From Rhizobium sp. (lineage in GTDB: Bacteria; Pseudomonadota; Gammaproteobacteria; Burkholderiales; Thiobacillaceae): 57,744 nt of DNA. The notes under the pieces are model-generated. The model saw only the letters and a program-made list of their open reading frames with translations, made no database searches and had not been told where the DNA came from. The stretch is taken from assembly GCA_019459285.1 (NCBI GenBank), contig JAIBEL010000018.1:1-57744 (forward strand). The letters are read 5' to 3'. The translations under genes and the position numbers were made by a program. Positions 39,306 through 48,865 of the stretch are shown one piece after another; within the stretch, counting starts at the first letter, position 1; each line of letters starts with the position of its first letter.

Positions 39306-40393
39306 CAGGTATTGGAAATGACGATATTGGGGAACTTGGCGGAATGATCCACCGCGGTTTCGCCAATCTTAACAGCAACGCGGCGCGCGATCTGTTTGTA
39401 GATCTCGGTCACGCGGCCGTTCGGGTCGGACACCACCGACGGCTTGCCGGAGTCGGTGTCGGCACGGATCGCGCCGTCGAGCGGCAACGCGCCGAGGAAT
39501 TCCACGCTGTAGTCCTTGCACATGCGCTCGCCGCCGCCTTCGCCGAAGATGCGCTCTTCGTGGCCGCAGTTCGAGCAGATGTGCAGGCTCATGTTCTCGA
39601 CCACGCCGATGATGGGGATACCGACCTTCTCGAACATCTTCAGCCCCTTGCGCGCGTCGATCAGCGCGATGTCCTGCGGCGTGGTGACGATCACCGCGCC
39701 GGTCACCGGCACACGCTGCGCGAGCGTCAACTGGATGTCGCCGGTGCCCGGCGGCAGGTCGACCACCAGGTAGTCGAGCTCACTCCAGTTGGTGTTGTTG
39801 AGCAGCTGTTCCAGCGCCTGCGTCACCATCGGACCACGCCACACCATGGGCGTTTCGACGTCGATCAGGAAACCGATCGACATCGCCTGGATGCCGTGGC
39901 CGATCAGCGGCTCGAGGTTCTTGCCGTCGGTGGATTCAGGCTTGTCGGTGATGCCCAGCATGGTTGGCTGAGACGGGCCGTAGATGTCGGCGTCCAGCAT
40001 ACCGACGCGCGCGCCTTCGGCCGACAGCGCCAACGCCAGGTTGACGGCGGTGGTGGATTTGCCGACGCCGCCCTTGCCGGAAGCCACGGCGATGATGTTC
40101 TTGACGTTGGGAATCAGTTTGACGCCGCGCTGCACGCTGTGAGACACGATCTTGAAACTGACGTTGGCGGTGGCAGCGGTGACGCCCTCAATGGATTTAA
40201 GCTTGTCTTCGACCTGCTGCTTGATGACCGGCAACTGGCTCTGCGCCGGGTAGCTCAGCAGGATGTCGACCGACACGGTCCCCCCGTCGATCTTGATGTT
40301 GCGGGCGGATTTGGTCGAGACGTAGTCCTTGTGGGTATTGGGGTCGACCAACTCTTTCAGAGCGGTCTGCACCTGAAGTTCAGAAACGGCCAT
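39305..40393 (-). CDS. apbC: Mrp/ApbC family iron-sulfur carrier ATPase
   Basis: The 362-residue protein has an N-terminal MIP18-type domain (residues 1-90) and a P-loop domain with the deviant Walker [10 protein letters not shown] at 106-114, [14 protein letters not shown], and the CxxC pair in [10 protein letters not shown] that holds the bridging cluster. It inserts or carries iron-sulfur clusters in the cytoplasm. It is followed by dcd, as in many betaproteobacteria. Confidence 0.95.
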   Translation of the reverse strand: MAVSELQVQTALKELVDPNTHKDYVSTKSARNIKIDGGTVSVDILLSYPAQSQLPVIKQQVEDKLKSIEGVTAATANVSFKIVSHSVQRGVKLIPNVKNIIAVASGKGGVGKSTTAVNLALALSAEGARVGMLDADIYGPSQPTMLGITDKPESTDGKNLEPLIGHGIQAMSIGFLIDVETPMVWRGPMVTQALEQLLNNTNWSELDYLVVDLPPGTGDIQLTLAQRVPVTGAVIVTTPQDIALIDARKGLKMFEKVGIPIIGVVENMSLHICSNCGHEERIFGEGGGERMCKDYSVEFLGALPLDGAIRADTDSGKPSVVSDPNGRVTEIYKQIARRVAVKIGETAVDHSAKFPNIVISNT

Positions 40394-40578
40394 GTGTGCT
40401 CCAGCAGGTTAAATTAGCAATCGCTCATTTTAACGAATTCTGCCGCTTTGGGTGAACGGAAACGCAGAAAGGACGCGGGATTCCCTGCCATTCGCAGGGC
40501 TATTGCCAGTTATCCGACGCCCTCAGGAGGCCTTGCGACATTACAGTCCGCGACCTCCAGCCGTTCCTTGGAATCAGC
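40394..40578. other. Intergenic gap
   Basis: This 185-base stretch separates the divergent-looking mrp start from the end of a small unknown gene. A 67-codon frame crosses it on the plus strand, but its composition is that of a shadow of the gene on the other strand. I see no terminator or RNA gene. Confidence 0.3.
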
Positions 40579-40938
40579 CTAGCGAGGCTCGGCGTAATGC
40601 GCCACCAGCACGGCTTCGGGCACCCGCAGACGAATCGCTGCGACCAGCTCGCTGATCGCCCCCGGGCGCGGGCGCAAGGAGACCCACAGCAGGTTGAGTT
40701 TCAGGTTGAGATCAGCGAACACCACATCCTGATGCAGCGACAGCACCGCCTGAATTTCGCGTGACGCCCGTTCGATCTCGACGCGCGGGCGACTGCGCAA
40801 ACGCGGAATCAGCATCATGAAATCGGTCAGTCGCTTGCCGGCAAGATCGCGCGTGGGCGCGATCTGCCACAAAGGCTGACCTGGCCCGGGTCCGGCACAT
40901 GTCGTCAGCGTGGTTGAAGCATGGATTCGTATCTTCAT
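40579..40938 (-). CDS. Hypothetical protein following rppH
   Basis: From the ATG at 40938 the protein is 119 residues: MKIRIHASTTLTTCAGPGPG at the start, a middle rich in arginine and leucine (MLIPRLRSRPRVEIERASRE), and a C-terminus EAVLVAHYAEPR. It has no signal peptide or membrane helix. I do not recognise the family. It begins 20 bases after rppH and is probably co-transcribed. A longer frame to 41466 is an overlap with rppH. Confidence 0.6.
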   Translation of the reverse strand: MKIRIHASTTLTTCAGPGPGQPLWQIAPTRDLAGKRLTDFMMLIPRLRSRPRVEIERASREIQAVLSLHQDVVFADLNLKLNLLWVSLRPRPGAISELVAAIRLRVPEAVLVAHYAEPR

Positions 40939-40958
40939 CACGCCTCCGTCATTCCGGA

Positions 40959-41510
40959 TCAGGGCTTCAGCAGGAAGTCCGCTGCCGCGTCCCGCCGACT
41001 GCACAGACGGGGCGCACGTTGCCGCACATGACGCGCATCCCGGTGCAGATAACGTTCGAGTTCCTCGAGCGCCAGACGGTAGACCTCGCGCTTGAAGTCG
41101 ACCACCGCTTCCATCGGCACCCAGTATTCGTTCCAGCGCCAGGCGTCGAATTCCGGATGGCTGCTGGCGCGCAACGAGACATCGCAGTCGCGCCCGGTCA
41201 ATCGCAGCAAAAACCATATCTGCTTCTGTCCGCGATACAGGCCACGGCTGTCGCGCCGCGTCCAGTGAGGGGGCACGTCGTAGCGCAACCATTCGCGCGT
41301 GCGGCCCAGGATGCGTACATGCGCGGGCAGCAAACCCACTTCCTCTTCCAGTTCCCGGAACATGGCCTGTTCCGGCGTTTCCCCTGCGTTGATGCCGCCC
41401 TGGGGAAACTGCCAGGCGTGCTGATTGACGCGCTTGCCCCAGAAGACCTGGTTGCTCGCGTTGCACAATATAATGCCTACGTTCGGGCGGTACCCTTCTC
41501 GGTCGATCAT
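40959..41510 (-). CDS. rppH: RNA pyrophosphohydrolase RppH
   Basis: The protein is 183 residues from the ATG at 41510 ([17 protein letters not shown]). The Nudix box reads [33 protein letters not shown] is a second RppH block. It removes pyrophosphate from the 5' ends of mRNA and so starts their decay. The N-terminal extension in the longer frame (MMVAA) lacks support. It is divergent from the WD40 lipoprotein gene. Confidence 0.95.
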   Translation of the reverse strand: MIDREGYRPNVGIILCNASNQVFWGKRVNQHAWQFPQGGINAGETPEQAMFRELEEEVGLLPAHVRILGRTREWLRYDVPPHWTRRDSRGLYRGQKQIWFLLRLTGRDCDVSLRASSHPEFDAWRWNEYWVPMEAVVDFKREVYRLALEELERYLHRDARHVRQRAPRLCSRRDAAADFLLKP

Positions 41511-41578
41511 GGCCGCCACCATCAATAAAGTTCGATTAGCTGCATTCTTTCATACCCGCCGAAAATTGCAAACCTTCC

Positions 41579-42541
41579 ATGATTCGAAGCCTGCTGTTAA
41601 GCATTGTTTTAATTGGAATTTTGAGCGGATGTTCCAATTTGATGTCAGCTGCCCCGCCCGACCGGGTGTTGGCGGGAATCCATGAATTCGGCACCACGGC
41701 ACTCGCCTATACACCGGATGGCCGGCAATTCATCAGTGGTGGCTTCCGTGGCGAGTTGCGGGTGTGGGATGCGGCCACCCTGCGTCCGCTCGGCGAGTAC
41801 CACGGACATCGGCGGGCGGTGCGTGCGATTCTGCCGATGGCCTCGGGCGACTTTGTCAGCGGGGGGGACGATGGCCGCCTGATCTTGTGGCATGACAGAC
41901 ACATCAAGCGGCGTGTCCAGGGGGCGAAGGTGATTGCGCTGGCCTTATTCCAAGGCCAGGTGGTGAGCGGTCAGCGCGATGGCCACTTGCGTGTCTGGTC
42001 TGCGGACACGCTCCAGCCTGTGCGGGAAATTCAGTTATCCGACGATGTCGTTGCGCTGACGACGCATGAAACCCAGCTGGCCGTCGGCCTCGATCACGCC
42101 ATCCTGCTCCTCGATGCGGATTACAAAATACGACGGACGATCCGCACGCCGCATACCCCGCACGATCTGCAATTCAGTCCGGATGGCCGCATCCTGGCGG
42201 CAGGCACCTGGTTCCGTCTGCTCGAATGGGACGTCGCCAGCGGCGAAATGCACAGTATCCCGACCGAGCACAACGGTTTGCTGACCTCGATCGCCTTCAG
42301 CCCCGATGGCCGCTATCTGGCCACCCTGGGGCGCCATACCGACTCCGCCATTCGCATCGTCGACACCACGGATTTCAGGGTCGTGCAGCGTTACCAGGCC
42401 CATGAATTGTGCGGCGCCGTCATCCGCTTCAGCCCCGACGGACAGACCCTGGCTTCCGGCTCGGACGACGAAAGCGTCCGGCTGTATCGCTTCACTCGCC
42501 CCGCCTATTCAAGCAACGGCGCAATCCCCTCGGCCCACTGA
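41579..42541 (+). CDS. WD40-repeat lipoprotein
   Basis: The 320-residue protein has a lipoprotein signal peptide with lipobox ILSGC, so C18 is the lipidated residue; S19 and N20 suggest transport to the outer membrane. The rest is made of about seven WD40-type blades, visible as repeats of F-SPDGR-LA-G and RVWDA-T (for example GELRVWDAATLRPL and IRFSPDGQTLASGSDD). It is probably a beta-propeller scaffold in the periplasm. The partner is unknown. Its last 37 bases overlap the converging methyltransferase-like gene. Confidence 0.85.
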   Translation: MIRSLLLSIVLIGILSGCSNLMSAAPPDRVLAGIHEFGTTALAYTPDGRQFISGGFRGELRVWDAATLRPLGEYHGHRRAVRAILPMASGDFVSGGDDGRLILWHDRHIKRRVQGAKVIALALFQGQVVSGQRDGHLRVWSADTLQPVREIQLSDDVVALTTHETQLAVGLDHAILLLDADYKIRRTIRTPHTPHDLQFSPDGRILAAGTWFRLLEWDVASGEMHSIPTEHNGLLTSIAFSPDGRYLATLGRHTDSAIRIVDTTDFRVVQRYQAHELCGAVIRFSPDGQTLASGSDDESVRLYRFTRPAYSSNGAIPSAH

Positions 42542-43281
42542 AAATCACGCGCAAAACCGCGCAGATCGAGGCCGTAGCGTTTGGACAGATCGGCCAGCTG
42601 CGGACGCATCGTTTCGAGCCGGGCCGCAGCGCCCGTCTCGGCAAAGGCAAACACGATGACATTGGTCTTGTTCTGTACCGAAATCCAGCCGACCTCGCCG
42701 TCGAACGCCCGCGTCAGCCGGGCAAAATACTCGGCAAATTCGCTGTCGCGCCCCCACAGGTTCACCACCAGTATGCCGCCCGGCCTCAACACACGGCGGC
42801 AGGCGGCATAAAATGTCTGTGTCGCCAGCGCTTCGACCTGATTGCCGGCATCGAAACCGTCGAGCAGGATGACGTCCGCGCTGCCGGGATGCTGGCGCAC
42901 ATACACCGCACCATCGGCTTCCACCACGCTGAGCGTGGCATCGTCAGGCGGCAATTCGAAGTGCGTACGCGCGGCAGCGACCACCCGCGGATCGACTTCC
43001 ACTGCGGTGACATGTGTCTGCGGCCGCTGCTTGCGGATGAACTTGGCAAGCGAACCGCCGCCCAGGCCGATCATCAGCACGTCCTGCGGCATCGGGTTGA
43101 ACATCAGAAACCCCATCATTGCACGCGTGTACGCCAGTTCCAGGTCCCACGGCCGGTTCACCCGCATCGCGCTCTGGATGGCGCGACTGCCCAGGTGCAG
43201 CACGCGCATGCCGCGTTCCTCGGTCACTTCCAATCCCTCGTCGCCTGCCCGGCGTTTACCAAACTTCAAGCGCATGGCCAT
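42505..43281 (-). CDS. Spermidine synthase-like SAM-dependent protein
   Basis: From the ATG at 43281 the protein is 258 residues. It has the spermidine synthase Rossmann core: DVLMIGLGGGSLAKFIRK, TAVEVDPRVVAAAR and DVILLDGFDAG. It lacks some residues of the polyamine site, so it may be a real aminopropyl transferase or one of the methyltransferase-like relatives. The presence of a basic amino acid decarboxylase 4 kb away is compatible with polyamine synthesis but does not prove it. It overlaps the WD40 gene tail to tail. Confidence 0.78.
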   Translation of the reverse strand: MAMRLKFGKRRAGDEGLEVTEERGMRVLHLGSRAIQSAMRVNRPWDLELAYTRAMMGFLMFNPMPQDVLMIGLGGGSLAKFIRKQRPQTHVTAVEVDPRVVAAARTHFELPPDDATLSVVEADGAVYVRQHPGSADVILLDGFDAGNQVEALATQTFYAACRRVLRPGGILVVNLWGRDSEFAEYFARLTRAFDGEVGWISVQNKTNVIVFAFAETGAAARLETMRPQLADLSKRYGLDLRGFARDFQWAEGIAPLLE

Positions 43282-43356
43282 CCCATCCAAAAATCGAGCG
43301 CGAAAGATTACCCGTCTGCACGCTAAAATGCGCGTTTTCGTCCCGATTATTCCACC

Positions 43357-45087
43357 ATGCGCGCCACCCAGTTCTTCATTTCCACCACCAAGGAAGCCCC
43401 GTCCGAGGCCGAACTCGTCAGCCACAAGCTGATGCTGCGCGCCGGCCTCATCAAGCGCCTGGGATCAGGGCTCTACACCTGGATGCCGCTGGGCCTGCGC
43501 GTGCTGCGCCGGGTCGAAGCCGTGGTGCGCGAGGAAATGAACCGCGCCGGCGCGATCGAACTGCTGATGCCAGCGGTGCAGCCGGCCGAACTGTGGGAGG
43601 AAACCGGGCGCTGGGCGGTATTCGGCCCGCAGATGCTGAAGATCAAGGACCGCCACCAGCGCGATTTCTGTTTCGGCCCCACCCACGAGGAAGTCATCAC
43701 CGATGTGGCGCGCCGCGAAATCAAGAGCTACCGGCAATTACCGGTCAACTTCTACCAGATCCAGATGAAGTTTCGCGACGAGATCCGCCCGCGCTTCGGC
43801 GTCATGCGCGCACGCGAGTTCCTGATGAAGGACGCCTATTCCTTCCACGCCAGCAAGGACAGCCTGGCTGCCACCTACCAGACGATGTACGACGCCTACA
43901 CACGGATTTTCAGCCGGCTGGGACTGACTTTCCGTCCTGTGGCGGCCGACACCGGCGCCATCGGGGGCTCCGCCTCGCACGAGTTCCATGTGCTGGCCGA
44001 TTCCGGCGAAGACCTGATCGCCTATTGCCCGGACTCCGGCTACGCGGCCAACGTCGAACTGGCCGAGGCGCTCGCCCCCGCGACGCCACGGGCCGCACCG
44101 CAGGAAACGCTGCACGAGGTGGATACGCCGAAGCAGACCACCTGCGAGGACGTCGCCGCGCTGCTCGACATTCCGCTTGCGCGCACGGTGAAGCTCATCG
44201 CCGTCATGACCGGCGCGCAGATGGTCGTCCTGCTGCTGCGCGGCGACCACATGCTGAACGAGGTCAAGCTCGGCAAACTGGAAGGCATGACTGATTTCCG
44301 GCTGGCCAACGAAGCCGAAATCCGTGCCGCCTTCGACTGTCCGCCCGGCTTCCTCGGGCCGGTCGGGCTCGACCGCGCCAAGATCAGGGTCATCGCGGAC
44401 CGCACGGTCGCCGCGATGAGCGATTTCGTGTGCGGCGCCAACAAGCCCAAATTCCATCTCGCCGGGGTCAATTTCGGCCGCGACCTGCAGGAACCGGATG
44501 TTGTGGTCGATATACGGAATGTCGTCTCCGGCGACCCCAGCCCGGATGGCCAAGGCACGCTCGCGCTATGCCGCGGCATCGAGGTCGGCCATGTGTTCCA
44601 GCTCGGCAGCAAGTATTCGCAGGCGATGAACGCGACCTACCTCGACGAAGCCGGCAAGGCACAGGTCATGGAAATGGGCTGCTACGGCATCGGTGTGTCG
44701 CGCATCGTGGCCTCGGCCATCGAGCAGCACCACGACGACCGCGGCATCATCTGGCCGAAGGCGATGGCACCGTTCTTGCTGGTGATCGTAGCAATCGGCT
44801 ACGGTAAGAGCGAGGTGGTTAAAACCGCCGCCGACACGTTGTATGCTGATCTGACCGCCGCCGGGTTCGACGTGCTGCTGGACGACCGCGACGAACGCCC
44901 CGGGGTGATGTTTGCCGACGCCGAACTGATCGGCATCCCCCACCGCATCACGGTGGGCGAACGCGGACTGAAGGATGGCGTGATCGAATACCAGGCGCGT
45001 CGCGCCGCGCCGGGACAGAGTGGCGAAGCGCAAAAAATCGCGCTCGCCGATGCAAGGGAATTTTTGACGGGATTGCTGGAACGCTGA
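43357..45087 (+). CDS. proS: Prolyl-tRNA synthetase
   Basis: The 576-residue protein is a bacterial-type Pro[32 protein letters not shown] at the start, class II motif 2 with [25 protein letters not shown], a YbaK-like editing domain inserted at about 240-380, motif 3 with [18 protein letters not shown], and an anticodon-binding C-terminus. It charges tRNA-Pro. The lytic transglycosylase gene follows after one base. Confidence 0.97.
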   Translation: MRATQFFISTTKEAPSEAELVSHKLMLRAGLIKRLGSGLYTWMPLGLRVLRRVEAVVREEMNRAGAIELLMPAVQPAELWEETGRWAVFGPQMLKIKDRHQRDFCFGPTHEEVITDVARREIKSYRQLPVNFYQIQMKFRDEIRPRFGVMRAREFLMKDAYSFHASKDSLAATYQTMYDAYTRIFSRLGLTFRPVAADTGAIGGSASHEFHVLADSGEDLIAYCPDSGYAANVELAEALAPATPRAAPQETLHEVDTPKQTTCEDVAALLDIPLARTVKLIAVMTGAQMVVLLLRGDHMLNEVKLGKLEGMTDFRLANEAEIRAAFDCPPGFLGPVGLDRAKIRVIADRTVAAMSDFVCGANKPKFHLAGVNFGRDLQEPDVVVDIRNVVSGDPSPDGQGTLALCRGIEVGHVFQLGSKYSQAMNATYLDEAGKAQVMEMGCYGIGVSRIVASAIEQHHDDRGIIWPKAMAPFLLVIVAIGYGKSEVVKTAADTLYADLTAAGFDVLLDDRDERPGVMFADAELIGIPHRITVGERGLKDGVIEYQARRAAPGQSGEAQKIALADAREFLTGLLER

Positions 45088-45088
45088 C

Positions 45089-45730
45089 ATGAACAAACTG
45101 ACGCACATCGGCCTGCTGATCGCCGCTTTGCTGCTTGCCCAGCCCGCGCATGCGGGAGGACAGCTCGAAGAAGCGATGTCGGCCAATGTGCGCTCGTCGC
45201 TGCAGCGCGCCCTGGCGGACACGCCGGTCACCCGCACGGCATTCCGCAATCCGGCCGACGGTGCCGCCTGGCTGAAGGAAATGTCGCGCCGGCTGGCCAA
45301 GCGCATGCCCGACGAGGACGAGCGGCTCGAATTCCTGACCACGCTGCACTGGGAGGCTTCGCGGGCCGGCGTCGACCCGCAATTGATGCTGGGGCTGATC
45401 CAGGTGGAAAGCGGTTTCCGCAAATATGCCGTGTCGCCGGTCGGTGCGCGCGGCTACACGCAGGTCATGCCCTTCTGGATCAAAACCATCGGCAACCCCA
45501 ACCACAACCTGTTCCAGCTCCGCACCAATTTGAGATACGGCGCGCTGATCCTGCGTTACTACATCGACATCGAACATGGCGACCTGTTCCGCGCGCTGGG
45601 CCGCTACAACGGCAGCCTGGGGCAGCCGGAGTATCCGACACTTGTCGTCAACGCCTGGAAACACAACTGGGATTACACCCCTCGCACCCAATCGGCCGAC
45701 AATCGTGCCGATCCCGACTCGCGCAGCTGA
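45089..45730 (+). CDS. Lytic transglycosylase (SLT domain)
   Basis: The 213-residue protein has a signal peptide (AAULLA-type core, cleavage after PAHA at about residue 22) and an SLT domain. E107 in LIQVESGFRKYAVS is the catalytic glutamate, followed by GARGYTQVMPFW and ALGRYNGSLGQPEYP. It should cut murein strands in the periplasm. In place of the usual GLMQ it has GYTQVM, a variant seen in several small family members. It lies one base after proS. Confidence 0.9.
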   Translation: MNKLTHIGLLIAALLLAQPAHAGGQLEEAMSANVRSSLQRALADTPVTRTAFRNPADGAAWLKEMSRRLAKRMPDEDERLEFLTTLHWEASRAGVDPQLMLGLIQVESGFRKYAVSPVGARGYTQVMPFWIKTIGNPNHNLFQLRTNLRYGALILRYYIDIEHGDLFRALGRYNGSLGQPEYPTLVVNAWKHNWDYTPRTQSADNRADPDSRS

Positions 45731-45897
45731 CGCCCCGGCCCCCTTGCTGGGGCATGCCGCACGCCAAAAACACCTGGCCTGAAATACCCGTTTCAGGCAC
45801 GCCTTGCCCCGCCTGTCCTGTCCGCTGACGAAATTTCAACCGGTCGTCACGCCATCGACATATTTCAGCCGCCTCCTCCCCCAGCCCCTGCGCCGCA

Positions 45898-45916
45898 TGC
45901 CTTGTTAAACAAGGCA
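45898..45916. promoter_or_regulatory. Perfect 19-base dyad upstream of a sigma-54 promoter
   Basis: TGCCTTGTT and AACAAGGCA are exact reverse complements around one A. The centre is about 55 bases before the predicted transcription start of the gene at 46002. It could be an activator or repressor site. The 7-bp stem version with a TTAAA loop, followed 10 bases later by TTTTC, could instead be a weak terminator of the proS unit. Confidence 0.55.
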
Positions 45917-45935
45917 CTGGGGGGTTTTCTTCGCC

Positions 45936-45951
45936 TGGCACAAGCCATGCA
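45936..45951 (+). promoter_or_regulatory. Sigma-54 type promoter
   Basis: TGGCAC-N5-ATGCA matches the -24/-12 consensus TGGCACG-N4-TTGCA at 10 of 12 defined positions. The invariant GG (45937-45938) and GC (45949-45950) are spaced by exactly ten bases. Transcription would begin near 45962, 40 bases before the start codon of the next gene. Confidence 0.7.
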
Positions 45952-46001
45952 GGATGTCCGTCACAGGCTAAATGCCTGCAATCACAACAACGGAGGCGAC
46001 C

Positions 46002-46505
46002 ATGGACATGACAATGCAATTGTCCCGTACGGTTAAGGGACAGGAAGAAATTTTCAATCTCGGCCATACCTTGCGGCCACGACACCGACAAATCCTGTTC
46101 AGTGTGGGAAATGGCATTTCGTTTGGCGAACTCTGCAAGAAGATGCCCCACTGCGCCGAGCTGGAAGCGATGGTGAACGATTTGCTGCAAAGCGGGTTCA
46201 TTCAGGCCTTGCGCAACATGGCATCGCCTTCGCAGCCTGCGCCTGCCGCCTCCCGCAGCCCGGCCATTGCGGCGGCTGCCCCTGCGCAATCCGCAGCCCA
46301 TCTGGAAAGCACCCGCACCTATGCGCTGGAATTCCTGTCCGCCCTGGTGGGAACCAAGTCCCCGGCCTATCGGAAAATGGGCGAAGTACAGGATCTGGCC
46401 GGTTTCAACGCCGTCCTGCCGATGTGCTACAAGGTGATCGCTGCGGTGGCGTCGCCGCACCAGGCGGCTGAAATGGAAGCCGAAATCGCCCGGCGCATGA
46501 CCTGA
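46002..46505 (+). CDS. Unknown two-domain protein under a sigma-54 promoter
   Basis: From the ATG at 46002 (ribosome binding site CGGAGGCGACC) the protein is 167 residues. Residues 13-70 look like a small winged-helix domain (EIFNLGHTLRPRHRQILFSV then FGELCKKMPHCAELEAMVNDLL). Residues 75-98 form a proline- and alanine-rich linker, and 100-167 are an alpha-helical domain with two cysteine or histidine residues. No membrane helix is present. I do not recognise the family; it may be a DNA-binding or adaptor protein. The promoter suggests control by an enhancer-binding protein. Confidence 0.7.
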   Translation: MDMTMQLSRTVKGQEEIFNLGHTLRPRHRQILFSVGNGISFGELCKKMPHCAELEAMVNDLLQSGFIQALRNMASPSQPAPAASRSPAIAAAAPAQSAAHLESTRTYALEFLSALVGTKSPAYRKMGEVQDLAGFNAVLPMCYKVIAAVASPHQAAEMEAEIARRMT

Positions 46506-46560
46506 CACGGTCGGTCAGCCGCGGTTGCGCCAGGCCAGCCGGGGCGGCTGGGTTCGATGC

Positions 46561-47073
46561 TTAGCGCGACAGGACGATCAACGGCTTCGGCTGACAATCC
46601 GCGACCACGACGGTACCGGAGCCGCCCGGTATCGCGCTCACCACGCCATCGAACGGCGCTTTCAGCTCGGCATCCGCCAGATTTTTCTGCGCGATCACCC
46701 GGCGCGCCTGAGCAGCCGACAGCGCGGCCTGGGCACGCGCGTAGCGCAATTCGGCGGCCTCCAGTTCGCTGGTTGACGACACCGTCCGGTCGTACAGTTC
46801 CTGCGCCCGTCCCTGCTCGCGCTTGGCATCGGCCTCATCGGCCTGCGCGCGCGCATGGTCCGCCGTGGCTTCCTCAAGGCGCGCCTGCAGGATGGTCCTG
46901 TCCAGACGCAGCAGGACGACGCCTTTCTTCACGCGCTGACCGGGCTTGACCAGCACCGATTCCACCACACCGGACACGCGGGTGGTGAGGTCAACCTTGT
47001 CCGCGGCCCATAGCGGGTTGGTACCCAGCAGGCTCAATCCGGCCAATGCAATGGCCGCCATGCGCTGATTCAT
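46561..47073 (-). CDS. Short periplasmic adaptor (membrane fusion) protein
   Basis: The 170-residue protein has a signal peptide (to about residue 23, NPLWA-AD), one half-lipoyl segment (VSGVVESVLVKPGQRVKKGVVLLRLD), a coiled-coil hairpin at about 62-132 and the second half-lipoyl piece (DAELKAPFDGVVSAIPGGSGT). The beta-barrel and membrane-proximal domains of usual adaptors, which have 350 or more residues, are absent. It overlaps the TolC-like gene by four bases. No inner-membrane pump is encoded nearby, so the complex it joins is unknown. Confidence 0.85.
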   Translation of the reverse strand: MNQRMAAIALAGLSLLGTNPLWAADKVDLTTRVSGVVESVLVKPGQRVKKGVVLLRLDRTILQARLEEATADHARAQADEADAKREQGRAQELYDRTVSSTSELEAAELRYARAQAALSAAQARRVIAQKNLADAELKAPFDGVVSAIPGGSGTVVVADCQPKPLIVLSR

Positions 47074-48338
47074 TTTCGTGCTCCCTCAACAGGCGGCAGA
47101 TTGCCGCCGGACAGTGCCTGTAATCGCGCCAGCGCCAGCGCCAGCCGATATTCCACTTGCTTGCGGCGTATCTGCGCCATCTGGGTTTCCGCCATGCTGG
47201 TGCCCAGATTGGTTTTCAGTTCCAGTTCATATTCCGCGCGCGCACGTTCCAGCGCCCAGTCGCGATACTCGATCTGCTTGTCGGCCGCGGCGCGACTGCT
47301 GCCGCGCAGCCATTCGATTTCCTGCAAGGTTGCGAGCAGGGTGTCGGACAGATGGAACTTGAGTTTTTCCAGTTCGGCGGCTGTCCGTTCCTTTTGTGCC
47401 AGTTCACGCGCAATCCGGGCATCCACCCGTCCCCCCTGATATAGCGGTATCGTGAACACCAGGCCGGCGCTGGCCTCGTCGCGCGTGACCGACTCCCGGC
47501 TGTAGCCGGCACCGATGACTTCGGCGTCAAGCATCGGATTGCGCTCCGAACGTATCGCGGCCAGCCGCGCATCCGACGCCGCCAATTGGGCCTGCAGGGC
47601 AAGGATGCGAGGGTTTTTCGCCATGACCCAGGGCAGCAGGGTCTCGTATTCCGGCACGGATCGGGCATTACCTTTGAGTTCGGGCTCGACCAGTTCGTCA
47701 GGCAGTGTGCCGGGGCGATAGATGGCTTGGGCCAGCCGCTGCCGCGCACTGCGCATGCGCTGCTGGCTGGCGTTGCGGCGCTCCCGGATATCCTGGTACT
47801 CGGTTTCCAGTTTCAACAGGCCGGGCTGGCTGATCTGCCCCACCTTGAAGCGGTCCTTGGCGTTGTCCCACGCCACATAGGCGACCGCCATGAATTCATT
47901 GTCGGCGGCATACTGCCTGTCGGCCATGAGGACGTCGAAATAACGCGCCATGATGTCGATACGACGCAGGCTCTCGACGTTGTAGAGCGCCTCCTGCCGG
48001 GCGGCGACTTCCTGGTCCGCTGCAGCGATCGCCTGGCTGCTGCGGCCGAAATCGAACAGTGGCTTGCGCGCGACGATACGGCCGATGTTGTCGGGTTTCC
48101 AGTCGCCATCTGGCCGCCGTCCCGTACGCAGGCTGCCGTCCAGGAACAGGCTGAAATCCTGGCGGCTGTCTGCTTCCTCACGGTTGGCGCGCGCCAAGGC
48201 CAGTTCGCTTTCCGCGACCCGTCGATCGGGATGAGGCGCGGCCACGCTCGCCAGCGCCTCATCCAGCGTCAGTTGTTCTGCGGACGCCGTGGCGGACAAC
48301 GACCATGCCAGCAACGCGACCCACGCCGCGCGCCTCAT
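47070..48338 (-). CDS. TolC family outer-membrane protein
   Basis: The 422-residue protein has a signal peptide (LSATASA-EQ, about residue 20) and two repeats of the outer membrane efflux protein domain, with long helices such as LARANREEADSRQDFSLFLDG and a C-terminal QIRRKQVEYRLALALARLQALSGG. It would form a trimeric channel in the outer membrane. It is encoded between the SoxW-like gene and the short adaptor, overlapping each by four bases. Confidence 0.9.
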   Translation of the reverse strand: MRRAAWVALLAWSLSATASAEQLTLDEALASVAAPHPDRRVAESELALARANREEADSRQDFSLFLDGSLRTGRRPDGDWKPDNIGRIVARKPLFDFGRSSQAIAAADQEVAARQEALYNVESLRRIDIMARYFDVLMADRQYAADNEFMAVAYVAWDNAKDRFKVGQISQPGLLKLETEYQDIRERRNASQQRMRSARQRLAQAIYRPGTLPDELVEPELKGNARSVPEYETLLPWVMAKNPRILALQAQLAASDARLAAIRSERNPMLDAEVIGAGYSRESVTRDEASAGLVFTIPLYQGGRVDARIARELAQKERTAAELEKLKFHLSDTLLATLQEIEWLRGSSRAAADKQIEYRDWALERARAEYELELKTNLGTSMAETQMAQIRRKQVEYRLALALARLQALSGGNLPPVEGARK

Positions 48339-48841
48339 TTGCCTTGCTTGTATTTGGTGAAGGGTTCGCTCGCGTAAATGCCGTCGGCCACATATTTGCC
48401 GAGCAGCAGGAACTCGGCCTTGTCCTTGGTGGGGCCGATATAGCGTGTCACCAGTTTGCCGTCCAGGTCGAAGAACAGCATCGTCGGCGTGGCGCGCACG
48501 CGGTTGGCGAGCGCAAAGGCCTTTTCGGTGGTTTGCTTGCCCTGGAAGTCGGTCATCTGCGTATCGCCGTTGACGTCGATCGGATACAGCAGAAACTGCG
48601 CACGATAGACATCCTGGACATCGGACTGGTTGAGGATGGTGCTTTTCATGCGAGCGCAGAACGGACAGTCGTCCATCTCGAAGAACAGGAATATGCCTTT
48701 CTTGCCCTGCTCACGGGCGGTCTGGAGTTCGGCATGGAAATCGCCGAATTTGGGCTGGAAGAAATAGCTGAGGGGGTCGCGCGTCTCCGCCTGTGCGGAG
48801 ACGGCAAATACCATCAGGAACGCGATGAACAGTTGACGCAT
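48335..48841 (-). CDS. SoxW-like periplasmic thioredoxin
   Basis: The 168-residue protein has a signal peptide (SAQA-ET, about residue 18) and a thioredoxin fold with the redox motif C59-P-F-C62 in FEMDDCPFCARMKST and the cis-proline segment RATPTMLFFD. It resembles the SoxW/thioredoxin_2 group, which reduce periplasmic disulfides or sulfur carriers. No sox genes are in the window. It lies 24 bases after the TlpA-like gene. Confidence 0.85.
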   Translation of the reverse strand: MRQLFIAFLMVFAVSAQAETRDPLSYFFQPKFGDFHAELQTAREQGKKGIFLFFEMDDCPFCARMKSTILNQSDVQDVYRAQFLLYPIDVNGDTQMTDFQGKQTTEKAFALANRVRATPTMLFFDLDGKLVTRYIGPTKDKAEFLLLGKYVADGIYASEPFTKYKQGK

Positions 48842-48865
48842 GGTGTCTCCTCGTTATGCAGTGGC

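Noticed and set aside
40452..40655. A 67-codon plus-strand gene after mrp
   Set aside because: It overlaps the unknown minus-strand gene, has no ribosome binding site and is proline- and arginine-rich like other shadows.
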